From Candidatus Praeruminimicrobium purgamenti (GTDB taxonomy: Bacteria > Elusimicrobiota > Endomicrobiia > Endomicrobiales > Endomicrobiaceae): a stretch of 64,000 nt of DNA. Shown here in pieces: positions 27,249 to 36,448 of this stretch (positions are counted from its first letter, which is position 1; every line of letters starts with the position of its first letter). The stretch lies in the NCBI GenBank assembly GCA_018433585.1, contig JAHDQW010000005.1, positions 1 to 64,000 on the forward strand, written 5' to 3'. Both the position numbers and the translations under genes were made by a program. Below the pieces are notes generated by a model, which was given only the letters and a program-made list of their open reading frames with translations, was not told the origin of the DNA and made no database searches.

Positions 27249-29015
27249 TGAATTCAATACCTTTGCATATTCCAGATTATAAGGTGATATTTTTACAGCT
27301 TTTCTTATATAATTCAATGACTGTCGGATATTATTTAAATCTTTATACAACAAACTTATATTATAATAATAATATTCTCTGTTATCTTTATTAATGTCAG
27401 CCAGTTTCAATGAAGTATCGACAGCTTTCTGATATTCTCCGTTTATTGCATATAATTTGGCAAGATTTTCAAGGCATAAAATATCATTTTCTCGCAGGGA
27501 TACAGCTTTTTGAGCGTATTCAACCGCTTTTTTAATATCCTTTTTAAAATAATAAATTTTTGACAACTCAAAAAAACACGAAAAGCTTTTTCCTTCCGCT
27601 TTTTCAGATATTTTTAAATAATTGTTTTCGGCTTCTTCAAGATTTTGATTAATTAAAAAAGAAATTCTTACAAACTCAATAAGATAAGTAACATTCACGC
27701 GCAAAGCCATTGCTTTTTCTATCATCTGTTTTGCCGCTTTATAGTCTTTATATAATAAATATCTTTTAGCAAGAGTAAAATAAACGACGTGGTATTGCTT
27801 TGCATCTACATATGCATTTGTCCAAAAAACATCAGCATTTTTATATTTATCAGATTCTGTATATGAAAAACAAGAGAATATTAAAGCAGCGATAATGCAA
27901 AACACTGTAAGATATTTTTTTATATGAGGATACTTTAACAAAAGTTTTTCTGTCATTAAAGATAAAATCATAATTATTCCAAATGAAGAAATTATGACTC
28001 TGTGTGTTAAAAACAAATAATCCTGAGTAAGAAACGTAGGAAATAAACAAACGACAAACCACGCAATACCAAATAATATAATTTTTCTATTTATAATATT
28101 TTTCCAATACAAAAAAAACAACAAACCGCAGACAAATATGTTTACTGCCATAATTTTAAAATCCAATACTATTTCGTATAACATTACAGGAATGTATCCG
28201 GGTTCAAAAAATTTGTCTATATAAACCATCATCCCTTTTATTATATTGGCTCCGTATATATGCCCGTTTACAAAATATTCTCTGATATCTACCGGTAAAA
28301 CAGCAATGCTTCTTAAAATAAAATAACCGGACAAAACAGGAATTAAGATTGATAAAATTTTTAATGTTTTTTCTTTTGATATCTTTAAATTAAAACAAAA
28401 AACAAACATTATATATAAAGGAATTAAGATTATCGTCGTTTCTTTTGTAAATAAGGCAGCAGTAAAAAACAAAACATATAAGACTAAATCTTTTGTATTA
28501 TTCTTAACCAAATAATCAGTAAAATTTATTAAGGAGAGCATTAAAAAAATAAGCAGAAGAGTATCGTTTCTTGCTGGAATCCATACGGCACAAGAAGTAA
28601 AAATAGGGTGAACAGCCATCAAAATACATATAGTCTTAACTATACTGCGGTTAAAACGAAGCTTTTCTAATAAGCAATACATTAAAAAAATTGCCGATAT
28701 AAACAATATTATATTGCTTATGTGATATATTTTTGTATTGTTCCCGAATAATATTGCTTCTATTGAAAAAGAAAGAGATAAAACAGGTCTGTAATATTGA
28801 AAATCATGTATGTAATAACAGTCTGTAGTAAAATGCTTAGGTATATTTGCTATGTTTGATATATAATGAATATTACTTGAAACTAAAGTATCATCGTCTA
28901 ATTCCGTAAAGCCAAAGGATATAGTCTTTGCATAAATAAGAAATACTGCCGACACCAATAATATAAAAAAAAATATTTTTGTTTTCAATAATTGTTTGAA
29001 CATAATAAATTTCAT
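27228..29015 (-). CDS. Second TMTC-like membrane glycosyltransferase with TPR repeats
   Basis: The 595-residue protein has about ten hydrophobic helices (residues 10-370) and C-terminal TPR units (for example SLRENDILCLENLAKLYAI). The first loop FGFTELDDDTLVSSN and the HPIFTSCAVWIPARNDTLL motif near residue 140 mirror the paralogue at 16120-18216 (HPVHVESVAWITARKDNL), supporting a shared GT-C fold. It starts 11 bases after the SSS symporter and is last in that run. It overlaps the anti-sigma gene tail to tail by 21 bases. Substrate is unknown. Confidence 0.72.
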   Translation of the reverse strand: MKFIMFKQLLKTKIFFFILLVSAVFLIYAKTISFGFTELDDDTLVSSNIHYISNIANIPKHFTTDCYYIHDFQYYRPVLSLSFSIEAILFGNNTKIYHISNIILFISAIFLMYCLLEKLRFNRSIVKTICILMAVHPIFTSCAVWIPARNDTLLLIFLMLSLINFTDYLVKNNTKDLVLYVLFFTAALFTKETTIILIPLYIMFVFCFNLKISKEKTLKILSILIPVLSGYFILRSIAVLPVDIREYFVNGHIYGANIIKGMMVYIDKFFEPGYIPVMLYEIVLDFKIMAVNIFVCGLLFFLYWKNIINRKIILFGIAWFVVCLFPTFLTQDYLFLTHRVIISSFGIIMILSLMTEKLLLKYPHIKKYLTVFCIIAALIFSCFSYTESDKYKNADVFWTNAYVDAKQYHVVYFTLAKRYLLYKDYKAAKQMIEKAMALRVNVTYLIEFVRISFLINQNLEEAENNYLKISEKAEGKSFSCFFELSKIYYFKKDIKKAVEYAQKAVSLRENDILCLENLAKLYAINGEYQKAVDTSLKLADINKDNREYYYYNISLLYKDLNNIRQSLNYIRKAVKISPYNLEYAKVLNSLIQQQK

Positions 29016-29026
29016 ATTTAATTTGC

Positions 29027-30481
29027 TTAAATATTTTTAAATGCTTTCACTAAAATTCTTTTATTGACTTTTTTCGTAAACAAACTGACCGCCGGAACTA
29101 CAAAAAATGGCACGATCATGGCAATGCTTGCAGAAACAGGCGACTTTTGAGGTCCCAGAGCAAAAAATAATACTACCGCGGTAAGCATCCCTGATATCAT
29201 TCCTATTTTAGCGCCCAAAAGAGTCGTTCTTTTCCAATATAAACCGTATATATAAGGAGCAAGAAATCCGCCGGCAATAACTCCCCATGACAAAGACATC
29301 AACATAACTATAAAAGCAAACTCATATCTGGCTATAAAGTATGAAATAACGATGAATATACCGCTTAAAAATCTCATCATAACAACTGAATTTTTACTCG
29401 AAATATTTTTATTTATATTCCCCTTATACAGATCAATTGATATGCTTGAAGCCGAAACAAGTATTAATGACGCCAAAGTTGACATTGAGGCCGAAAGAAC
29501 CAGCAACAAAATCAAAGCTACGACAAATTCCGGAATATATCTTATAAGAAGTTCAGGTACCATCCTGTCATATTGAGCAACTCCGTTCACAGTAATCGGA
29601 GAGTCAAAAAAAACATGAGTTAACGCTCCCGTGTAATAAGCACACGTAGTTATTACTAATGCAAAAAATAAAGTTGTAAAAGCCGCCAGTTTTATTACTT
29701 TTTCATTTTTTACGGAATAAAATTTTTGTATCATCTGCGGCATGCCCCAAGCTCCGAAAGATGTCATAAAAACTATCGCAAAAAGCATTAAATAGTCAGG
29801 CTTTGCTACAGCGTAAACATGTTTATAATAATTCAAAGAAACTGTTTGTATTGAATTTGTTATACCTCCAGCCTTTCCTGATATGATAATTGCCATTAAA
29901 ACAGCTCCGGCTAACATTATAAAACCCTGTATAAAATCTGTTACCGTTACCGCAAAATAACCGCCTAAAATCAAATATACTGCGGTTATCACCATTATTA
30001 TCAAAAGAGCAAAGTCAAAAGAAATACTAAAATTAACTTCAAACAAATAGCCTAACCCCTTAAAAACCGAAGCGGAATACGGCAGCAAAAACATAAAAAT
30101 AACTATTGCCGCTATTATTTTAATATATTTTCCCCCGTATCTTGACTGCAAAAATTCAGGCATCGTCATAACATCAAGATTCTGAGTCATTATTCTGGTT
30201 CTTCTTCCGAGAACTATCCATGCAAGAAAAGCTCCGAAAAAAGCATTTCCTACTGCAATCCAAAGAGAATTCAAGCCGAATATCCATCCGAATTGTCCTG
30301 CAAAGCCGATAAATACTACCGCTGAAAAATATGTTGTTCCGTAAGCAAAAGCCGATACTAAAGGTCCGATATTCCTCCCGCCGAGGAAAAAATCATTCAG
30401 AGTGGTTGTTTTCTTCATACCCCATATTCCCACACCTATCATCAGAGCCATAAAAATACTTATTAAAATAATTGCAATCAT
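29027..30481 (-). CDS. Sodium:solute symporter (SSS family)
   Basis: The 484-residue protein with about 13 membrane helices belongs to the SSS family (PutP/PanF/SglT relatives). Features include the N-terminal LNDFFLGGRNIGPLVSAFAYG segment, FGLNSLWIAVGNAFFG, MTMPEFLQSRYGGKY, and the SASMSTLASLILVSASSISIDLYK stretch that forms the sodium-binding helix 8 region. It imports an organic solute with Na+, which would fit a Na+ gradient. The neighbours (aryl-CoA ligase, ACT protein) suggest an amino acid or aromatic/organic acid substrate, but this is inference. AAGGAA lies before the ATG. Confidence 0.88.
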   Translation of the reverse strand: MIAIILISIFMALMIGVGIWGMKKTTTLNDFFLGGRNIGPLVSAFAYGTTYFSAVVFIGFAGQFGWIFGLNSLWIAVGNAFFGAFLAWIVLGRRTRIMTQNLDVMTMPEFLQSRYGGKYIKIIAAIVIFMFLLPYSASVFKGLGYLFEVNFSISFDFALLIIMVITAVYLILGGYFAVTVTDFIQGFIMLAGAVLMAIIISGKAGGITNSIQTVSLNYYKHVYAVAKPDYLMLFAIVFMTSFGAWGMPQMIQKFYSVKNEKVIKLAAFTTLFFALVITTCAYYTGALTHVFFDSPITVNGVAQYDRMVPELLIRYIPEFVVALILLLVLSASMSTLASLILVSASSISIDLYKGNINKNISSKNSVVMMRFLSGIFIVISYFIARYEFAFIVMLMSLSWGVIAGGFLAPYIYGLYWKRTTLLGAKIGMISGMLTAVVLFFALGPQKSPVSASIAMIVPFFVVPAVSLFTKKVNKRILVKAFKNI

Positions 30482-30497
30482 TTAAAAATTCCTTTAA

Positions 30498-30926
30498 TTA
30501 ATATTTGTATATTTTTTCAGCAGTCAACACGTCAAATCCGATATCCGATAACAGCTGCGACGCATTGGGAGTATTATCAATTTCCATAATTATGGCAGCA
30601 GTTTTTCCGTCGCTTAAAAGGAATCCGTAGCAGTCTTCTATATTAATATTGTTCTGAGATAACTTATTTAACAATCTATTGAAACTTCCAGGGACATTAT
30701 CAACGACAACGGCTGTAATTTGTCTTTTTATCACAGTCAATTTATTCTGTTTTAAAACTTCAAAAGCTTTTTCAGGATTATCAACCAACAGCTTCATAAC
30801 GCCAAACTCACCTGAACTTGCAAGAGACATAGCCCTTAAATTAATACTGTTATCCGAAAGAATTTTAGTAATTCTCTCAAGTTTCCCCGGATTGTTTTCC
30901 AAAAAAACCGATAAATGATATGCCAT
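30498..30926 (-). CDS. Tandem ACT-domain protein
   Basis: The 142-residue protein consists of two ACT domains: HLSVFLENNPGKLERITKIL at the N-terminus and VVVDNVPGSFNRLLNKLSQNNINIED from about residue 73. ACT domains bind amino acids as regulatory ligands. A stand-alone pair like this is often encoded next to phenylacetate-CoA ligase genes in anaerobes, where it presumably senses an amino acid. AGGAG precedes the ATG and it is spaced 16 bases from both neighbours, so the three genes are one transcription unit. Confidence 0.88.
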   Translation of the reverse strand: MAYHLSVFLENNPGKLERITKILSDNSINLRAMSLASSGEFGVMKLLVDNPEKAFEVLKQNKLTVIKRQITAVVVDNVPGSFNRLLNKLSQNNINIEDCYGFLLSDGKTAAIIMEIDNTPNASQLLSDIGFDVLTAEKIYKY

Positions 30927-30942
30927 AAAAACACTCCTGCTT

Positions 30943-32235
30943 TTATTTATTTTTATTTCTTAAATCAAAAACCCTTTTTGCTTTTCCGTCGCTTACAGGC
31001 AAGCTGCCGGCATCTACAAATTTTATGACAGGCGTTACACCTATCTCCTGCTTCAGCTCACATTCAAGCCTGTTTTGCAGTTTTTCCAAATCTCTCAACG
31101 TTCCTCCGAAATTTTCATTGTCTATTTCAAGTTTAATGCAAAGCTTATCCATAAAATTATTCTCAAAAATTTCGATTATATAATTTCTTCCTGCTTCAGG
31201 TATAGACATTATTGTTTTTTCTATCTGTATCGGGAAAATATTTACGCCGTTAATAATCATCATATCATCAGTTCTTGCCGTAATTCTTGCAATTCTTCTG
31301 TGAGTTCTTCCGCATGCACAAGGCTCGGATATAATTTTAGTCAAATCTCTCGTTCTGTACCTTATAAGAGGCATCGCTTCTCTCTGCAAAGTAGTAAGAA
31401 CAAGCTCGCCTTCACAACCGTCAGGCAAAACTTCCAAAGTGTCTTTATCAATTATTTCAGGATAAACATAATCTTCCCATATATGCAGGCCGCTTTGACA
31501 TTCGCACTCAAAAGCAACGCCGGGACCTGATATTTCTGAAAGTCCGTAAGAGTTAAAAGCTTTTATATTATAAAGTTCTTCTATTTTTTTTCTCATTTCT
31601 TCGCTGTGCGGTTCTGCGCCTATAAAAGCAATTCTCAGATTTAAATCTCTTTTTACATCAACGTGCATTTCTTCAACAGTTTGAAAAAGTCTTAATGCAT
31701 AACTCGGCAAAATATGTATTACCGACGTTTTAAAATTCTGCATAAACCAAATCTGTCTTTTACTGTTACCAGGACCTACAGGAATAGTTAACATCCCTAG
31801 ACGTTCTGCTCCGTAATGGAAGCCTATTCCTCCCGTAAAAAGTCCGTACCCCATAGTATTTTGGAATATATCGTTGTTTCTGGCTCCGGCAGTATACATA
31901 CATCTTGCAGACAAATTCGCCCAGTTTGATATATCAAATGCGGTGTGAAAAACGACCGTCGGATTGCCTGTGGTTCCGGAAGAAGAATGAAGTCTGATTA
32001 CATTTTGTAAATCTGTAGCCAAAAAACCGTAAGGGAAAGAATTTCTCAAATCTTCTTTTGTCGTGAAAGGTAAGTTTTTTACATCGTCCAGTGATGATAT
32101 TTTGTCAATATTTGATAATTTTTTTTTGTAGAATTCTGATCTTTTTGCAATTTTAATTTCTTTATTAATACAATCAAGCTGCGTATTTCTCAACTGCTCT
32201 TTATCCATTAACTCGATATCTTTTTGCCAAAACAT
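30943..32235 (-). CDS. paaK: Phenylacetate-CoA ligase family (AMP-forming aryl-CoA ligase)
   Basis: The 430-residue adenylate-forming enzyme has the PaaK pattern: MFWQKDIELMDKEQLRN at the start, LHSSSGTTGNPTV (P-loop), NSYGLSEISGPG, RYRTRDLT, and C-terminal VSDGKAKRVFD. It activates an aryl acid such as phenylacetate or indoleacetate to its CoA ester. ATG 32235 is preferred over the upstream ATG at 32274 because AAAGGAG sits five bases before it. With the ACT protein it resembles modules that process aromatic amino acid breakdown products via indolepyruvate ferredoxin oxidoreductase, though that enzyme is not in the window. Confidence 0.88.
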   Translation of the reverse strand: MFWQKDIELMDKEQLRNTQLDCINKEIKIAKRSEFYKKKLSNIDKISSLDDVKNLPFTTKEDLRNSFPYGFLATDLQNVIRLHSSSGTTGNPTVVFHTAFDISNWANLSARCMYTAGARNNDIFQNTMGYGLFTGGIGFHYGAERLGMLTIPVGPGNSKRQIWFMQNFKTSVIHILPSYALRLFQTVEEMHVDVKRDLNLRIAFIGAEPHSEEMRKKIEELYNIKAFNSYGLSEISGPGVAFECECQSGLHIWEDYVYPEIIDKDTLEVLPDGCEGELVLTTLQREAMPLIRYRTRDLTKIISEPCACGRTHRRIARITARTDDMMIINGVNIFPIQIEKTIMSIPEAGRNYIIEIFENNFMDKLCIKLEIDNENFGGTLRDLEKLQNRLECELKQEIGVTPVIKFVDAGSLPVSDGKAKRVFDLRNKNK

Positions 32236-32377
32236 CATTACTCCTTTTATCAAAATTTTCAAACATACATGCACACATTTGCAAAAAGCAAAAGGCTTTT
32301 TTATTGTATTTGATTGTGCATTAAAGCTATTTTTTATATATAATGTTTAATTATAGCAAATTTATAAAAGGTTATAT

Positions 32378-33199
32378 ATGAATTATACCGTAGGAATAAC
32401 GTTTAACCATTCAAAAGAAAATGCTGAAGAATATTCTTTGCAGATTTCAAACTGGCTGAAGAAAAAAAATATTAAAATTAAAAAAATACCGGAAAAACTA
32501 AATAAAAATCCGGAAATTGACTTTATTATCTGCCTCGGCGGCGACGGTACAATGCTTAGAACGGCAAGGCTTGTTTCAAAATATTCAATTCCTATTATGG
32601 GTATAAATTTAGGAACTTTGGGCTTTTTGACAGATACAGACTTGAATACATTGTATTCATCCTTAGAAAATATTTTCAAAAACGGCTTCGTCTTCGAAGA
32701 AAGAATGATGCTTGATATTGAAATACCTACTGAAAAGAAAATTATAAAAACAACTGCTTTAAACGATTGTGCCGTAAGGTCAATATATGACGGCAGACTT
32801 ACATCCATTGACGCTTTTGTAAACAGACGTTTCCTTTCTACTTATAAAGGCGACGGAGTGCTTGTGGCAACGCCTACGGGATCAACGGCTTATTCACTTG
32901 CTCTTTCCGGACCAATAGTTTATCCAACGATGTCTTTGTTTATAATAAACCCTATATCCCCTCATGCTCTTACGCACAGACCTATGATAATTGATTCAAA
33001 AAATATACTTGAATTTTCACCTACACAAAATACAAAACTGACAGATCTTATTGTTTCAATTGACGGGCAGGAAAGTTACATATTAGGCAAAAACAAAAAA
33101 GTCAAAATAAAATTATATGAAAAAACAGCAAAATTCATCAGAGACGATAAATATTCTTATTTTGATACGCTAAAAACAAAATTAAAATGGGGTGTCTGA
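32378..33199 (+). CDS. nadK: NAD kinase
   Basis: The 273-residue enzyme phosphorylates NAD to NADP. The GGDGTML motif (about residue 55), INLGTLGFLTD, and the glycine-rich GDGVLVATPTGSTAYSLALSGPI segment are diagnostic. AAAAGG precedes the ATG. A TATAAT lies at 32339-32344 with only a weak -35 box. The stop codon TGA immediately precedes the recN start, so the pair is coupled. Confidence 0.95.
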   Translation: MNYTVGITFNHSKENAEEYSLQISNWLKKKNIKIKKIPEKLNKNPEIDFIICLGGDGTMLRTARLVSKYSIPIMGINLGTLGFLTDTDLNTLYSSLENIFKNGFVFEERMMLDIEIPTEKKIIKTTALNDCAVRSIYDGRLTSIDAFVNRRFLSTYKGDGVLVATPTGSTAYSLALSGPIVYPTMSLFIINPISPHALTHRPMIIDSKNILEFSPTQNTKLTDLIVSIDGQESYILGKNKKVKIKLYEKTAKFIRDDKYSYFDTLKTKLKWGV

Positions 33200-34852
33200 T
33201 TGCTTAACGGAATATCTGTTAAAAATTACGCTCTTATAGAAGATATTTCTATTGATTTTAACAAAGGTCTGACTGTTATTACGGGTGAAACCGGAGCAGG
33301 GAAATCTATAATCATAGATTCTATTGATTTGATTTTGGGCTCAAGAGCCGCTACTTCGGTTATAAGAACAGGAACAACAGCTTGTACAATAATTGCGAAT
33401 TTTGATATTTCTGACAATATCAGAGTAAAAGAAATACTGTCAAATCTCGGTATTGAATATGAAGCCGACATAATAATACGAAGACAAATTGAATTATCGG
33501 GAAAAGGAAAAGCTTTTATAAACGATACTCCCGTCAGCATCAATACGTTATCCAACATCGGCAAATACTTAATAGATTTTTATGCGCAGCATAAAAGCAA
33601 TATGCTGTTTGATTTGCAATATCAAAGACAAATTTTAGATAATATCGCCGGAAACAAAGAACTTCTTAAAAATCTTTCGGATAAATATCATCTCTTTGAA
33701 CAATTAAAAAGCAAAAAAGAATCAGTTGAAACATCCCGTTCCGAGAGAGAAAAGCTTCTTGATTTGTATAATTATCAGATAAGCGAAATAGAAAAAGCTT
33801 CTTTGCGAGCAGATGACGAACAAACAATAGATACAGAACTGCCTAAATTAAAAAATGCGGAAAAAATTCAAAATCTGACATCAGAAATCTGCTCCGCTCT
33901 GTATAAAGACGACAAATCTGTTTTAGACAATCTTTCAAAAACAATAAAGCAAATAAATATTCTCTCCGAACTCGGCATTAATACTGCCGTGATCGAAAAA
34001 ACTATAAATGATGCTTTTGTTCAAATAGACGATGTTTACAGGGAAATTGAAAAGATTTCAAAAAATATAGATTCAAATCCTGAAACTTTGAATAACATGA
34101 TGGAAAAACAGCAGCTTATAAAAAATTTGAAGTCAAAATACGGTAATTCGATAGATGAAATTTTGACTTTTAAAGACAGCCTTAAAATAAAAATCAGCGA
34201 ACTGACAGATTATGAATTTAATATAGAAAAGCTTGATAAAGAAATTAAAAATGCCGAAAATGAAGTTATGGCAATATGTAAAGAACTCTCATCTTCAAGA
34301 AAAAAAGCCGCGCAAATGCTGTCTGAAAATATAACGGCGGAATTAGAAGACTTAAATATGAAAAATGTACAATTTAAAATAGATATCCGCCAACAAGAAA
34401 TTACCCACTGCGGCTATGACAATATAGAATTTATGTTCAGCGCCAATAAAGGCGAAAAATTATATCCGCTGTCGCTCGCAGCCTCAGGAGGAGAGATTTC
34501 AAGGGTAATGCTTGCCTTGGCAACAACTATGTCAAATCATTACAATATACAGACAATTATTTTTGATGAGATAGATACCGGCACCAGCGGAAAAACCGGA
34601 GATAAAATAGGTAAAAAACTTAAAAAATTATCCAAAAACAAGCAGATAATCTCAATATCGCATTTAGCACAGATAGCTTCAAATGCTGACACTCATTTAA
34701 AGATATATAAAGAAACAAAAAACGGCAGAAATGTCACAAAAGCAAAAATATTAAATCAAGATGAACATATAGAAGAAATAGCAAACATAATATCCGGTGA
34801 AAAGATTACAGAATATGCTATAAAACATGCTCAGGAAATGATTAGAAGCTAG
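33200..34852 (+). CDS. recN: DNA repair protein RecN
   Basis: The 550-residue SMC-like ATPase acts in double-strand break repair. Walker A is in VITGETGAGKSIIIDS, followed by long coiled coil (residues 150-370), the ABC signature region SLAASGGEISRVMLAL, and Walker B IIFDEIDTGTSG. The start appears to be TTG at 33200, directly after the nadK stop, giving the typical N-terminus LNGISVKNYALIEDISIDF. Its end is four bases from the convergent glycosyltransferase gene, with no terminator between. Confidence 0.93.
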   Translation: MLNGISVKNYALIEDISIDFNKGLTVITGETGAGKSIIIDSIDLILGSRAATSVIRTGTTACTIIANFDISDNIRVKEILSNLGIEYEADIIIRRQIELSGKGKAFINDTPVSINTLSNIGKYLIDFYAQHKSNMLFDLQYQRQILDNIAGNKELLKNLSDKYHLFEQLKSKKESVETSRSEREKLLDLYNYQISEIEKASLRADDEQTIDTELPKLKNAEKIQNLTSEICSALYKDDKSVLDNLSKTIKQINILSELGINTAVIEKTINDAFVQIDDVYREIEKISKNIDSNPETLNNMMEKQQLIKNLKSKYGNSIDEILTFKDSLKIKISELTDYEFNIEKLDKEIKNAENEVMAICKELSSSRKKAAQMLSENITAELEDLNMKNVQFKIDIRQQEITHCGYDNIEFMFSANKGEKLYPLSLAASGGEISRVMLALATTMSNHYNIQTIIFDEIDTGTSGKTGDKIGKKLKKLSKNKQIISISHLAQIASNADTHLKIYKETKNGRNVTKAKILNQDEHIEEIANIISGEKITEYAIKHAQEMIRS

Positions 34853-34856
34853 ATAA

Positions 34857-36299
34857 TTATGTCTGTTTCTCAACCTTATAAATTTCATTATTAACACTTA
34901 TTATTTTAAATTTATGAAAAAGGGCGTCTGCGTCGTTTTTATCTAAGCCGAAAGGATAAAGAATATAAATTATTTTATTTTTGTCGAGCAAGTTATCTAT
35001 TTCCTTTTCTTTCTCGGATAGATTAAAAAATGTCACAATATTATTATTTATATTATATTTTTTCAAATAATAATCGATATAATATAATTTTGAATGAAAT
35101 ATACAAACGCCGTCTTTAAGCAAATTCTCTTTTAAAAAGATCACATTATCTCTGTCATGCACGGAAGTTTTTAAAATTTTTATTTTATCAATATTAAATG
35201 ACAAAAAAATTAATATAAACAATACCGCGATATAATAATATTTCCGTAATATTTTATTCGCAGTGCGGGCAATCATTATATATATTAACGGCAATATGAA
35301 AATAAAGTATCTGACTTGCAAGAAAGACATAAATTCATATGCAAATAAATTTATAAAACATATAGGCAGCAGAAGGAATAATAAAACGATTTGGTTTTCT
35401 TTTTCTTTAAATCTGTAAATAAAATAGAAAAAGCAACTAAACAATATAATTTTTTCCGCGGCAGGATATAAATTTAAAATAAAATTAGGTATTAATTCTT
35501 TCAATATAAAAAAATCTCTATTTAATATGTCTGACGAAAAAATAGCGTTATGTTCAAAAATTTTCGATTTAAAGTACAATTTGTCAAAATGAATTAATGG
35601 ATACGTCAATATAACGCATATAAAAATTATGAAGGTAATATAATTTTGTTTTAATATATTTTTATTATTAACAAACAGAAACAATAATTGGAAAAATATT
35701 ATCATTAATCCAAAATAATGTGTTAACGTACATAATAAAGCAATTGTTAAATAACTATATAAGATAAAGTTATTGTTTTTATTCTTACAAAAATTAATCA
35801 ACAGATAGAATGACAAAACAGTCAATAATAAAAATAAAGAATAACCCCTTGCTTCAACGCTGTAAGATAACGCAAATGGCGAAAAGGAAAGCAATATGCA
35901 AGCCAGTAATGCTTCTTTTTTGGAATATAATTCTTTAACAAATAAATATAAAACAGGAATGCATAATATATTTGATATTATCGATATTAATCTTAGAGCA
36001 AATTCCGAACTGCCGAATAACGCCTGATTGTAATGAAGTAAAATATAATATAATGGAGGCCATGAATCTGATAAAGATGCTTCTTTTATGACAGATACTA
36101 GTGACATTGAAGAAGATGTTTTTGCAACAGAAAAGAGCTCGTCTGCCCATAATGATATTCCTGAGTAATATATGCTAATAAAGCATGAAACTAATATGCA
36201 CAATATCAATATATACTTATAAGCAAAATTTTCTATGATATTATTAAAATTTTTTATATGATTATCAATATTTTTAGTTAATTTATCTGTTTTAAACAT
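34857..36299 (-). CDS. GT-C membrane glycosyltransferase (ArnT/PMT-like, GT39 type)
   Basis: The 480-residue polytopic protein has about 11 helices. A luminal-loop acidic motif SLWADELFS follows helix 1, and SYSVEARGYSLFLLLT follows helix 4; these match the ArnT/dolichyl-mannosyltransferase-like family that transfers sugars from polyprenyl phosphates to lipids or proteins. No Shine-Dalgarno is obvious before ATG 36299. It ends against the convergent recN. The preceding gene on this strand codes for a similar protein (36449-37978). Acceptor unknown. Confidence 0.78.
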   Translation of the reverse strand: MFKTDKLTKNIDNHIKNFNNIIENFAYKYILILCILVSCFISIYYSGISLWADELFSVAKTSSSMSLVSVIKEASLSDSWPPLYYILLHYNQALFGSSEFALRLISIISNILCIPVLYLFVKELYSKKEALLACILLSFSPFALSYSVEARGYSLFLLLTVLSFYLLINFCKNKNNNFILYSYLTIALLCTLTHYFGLMIIFFQLLFLFVNNKNILKQNYITFIIFICVILTYPLIHFDKLYFKSKIFEHNAIFSSDILNRDFFILKELIPNFILNLYPAAEKIILFSCFFYFIYRFKEKENQIVLLFLLLPICFINLFAYEFMSFLQVRYFIFILPLIYIMIARTANKILRKYYYIAVLFILIFLSFNIDKIKILKTSVHDRDNVIFLKENLLKDGVCIFHSKLYYIDYYLKKYNINNNIVTFFNLSEKEKEIDNLLDKNKIIYILYPFGLDKNDADALFHKFKIISVNNEIYKVEKQT

Positions 36300-36448
36300 A
36301 AATTTTTATCAATTAATAGTTTTATCTAATCAAATCTTTTATTAAAAAAATTAAACTAACCAAGAGAATACTAATTGGATATGGCTGAATTATATATATA
36401 ACAAACAGAAAATAATAAAAAATGCACTTATTATTTGTTTACCCATTT

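Noticed and set aside
32283-32302. Hairpin-like GCAAAAAGC...GGCTTTTTT sequence between paaK and nadK
   Set aside because: It would terminate on the plus strand, but no plus-strand gene ends upstream; more likely part of the divergent promoter region.
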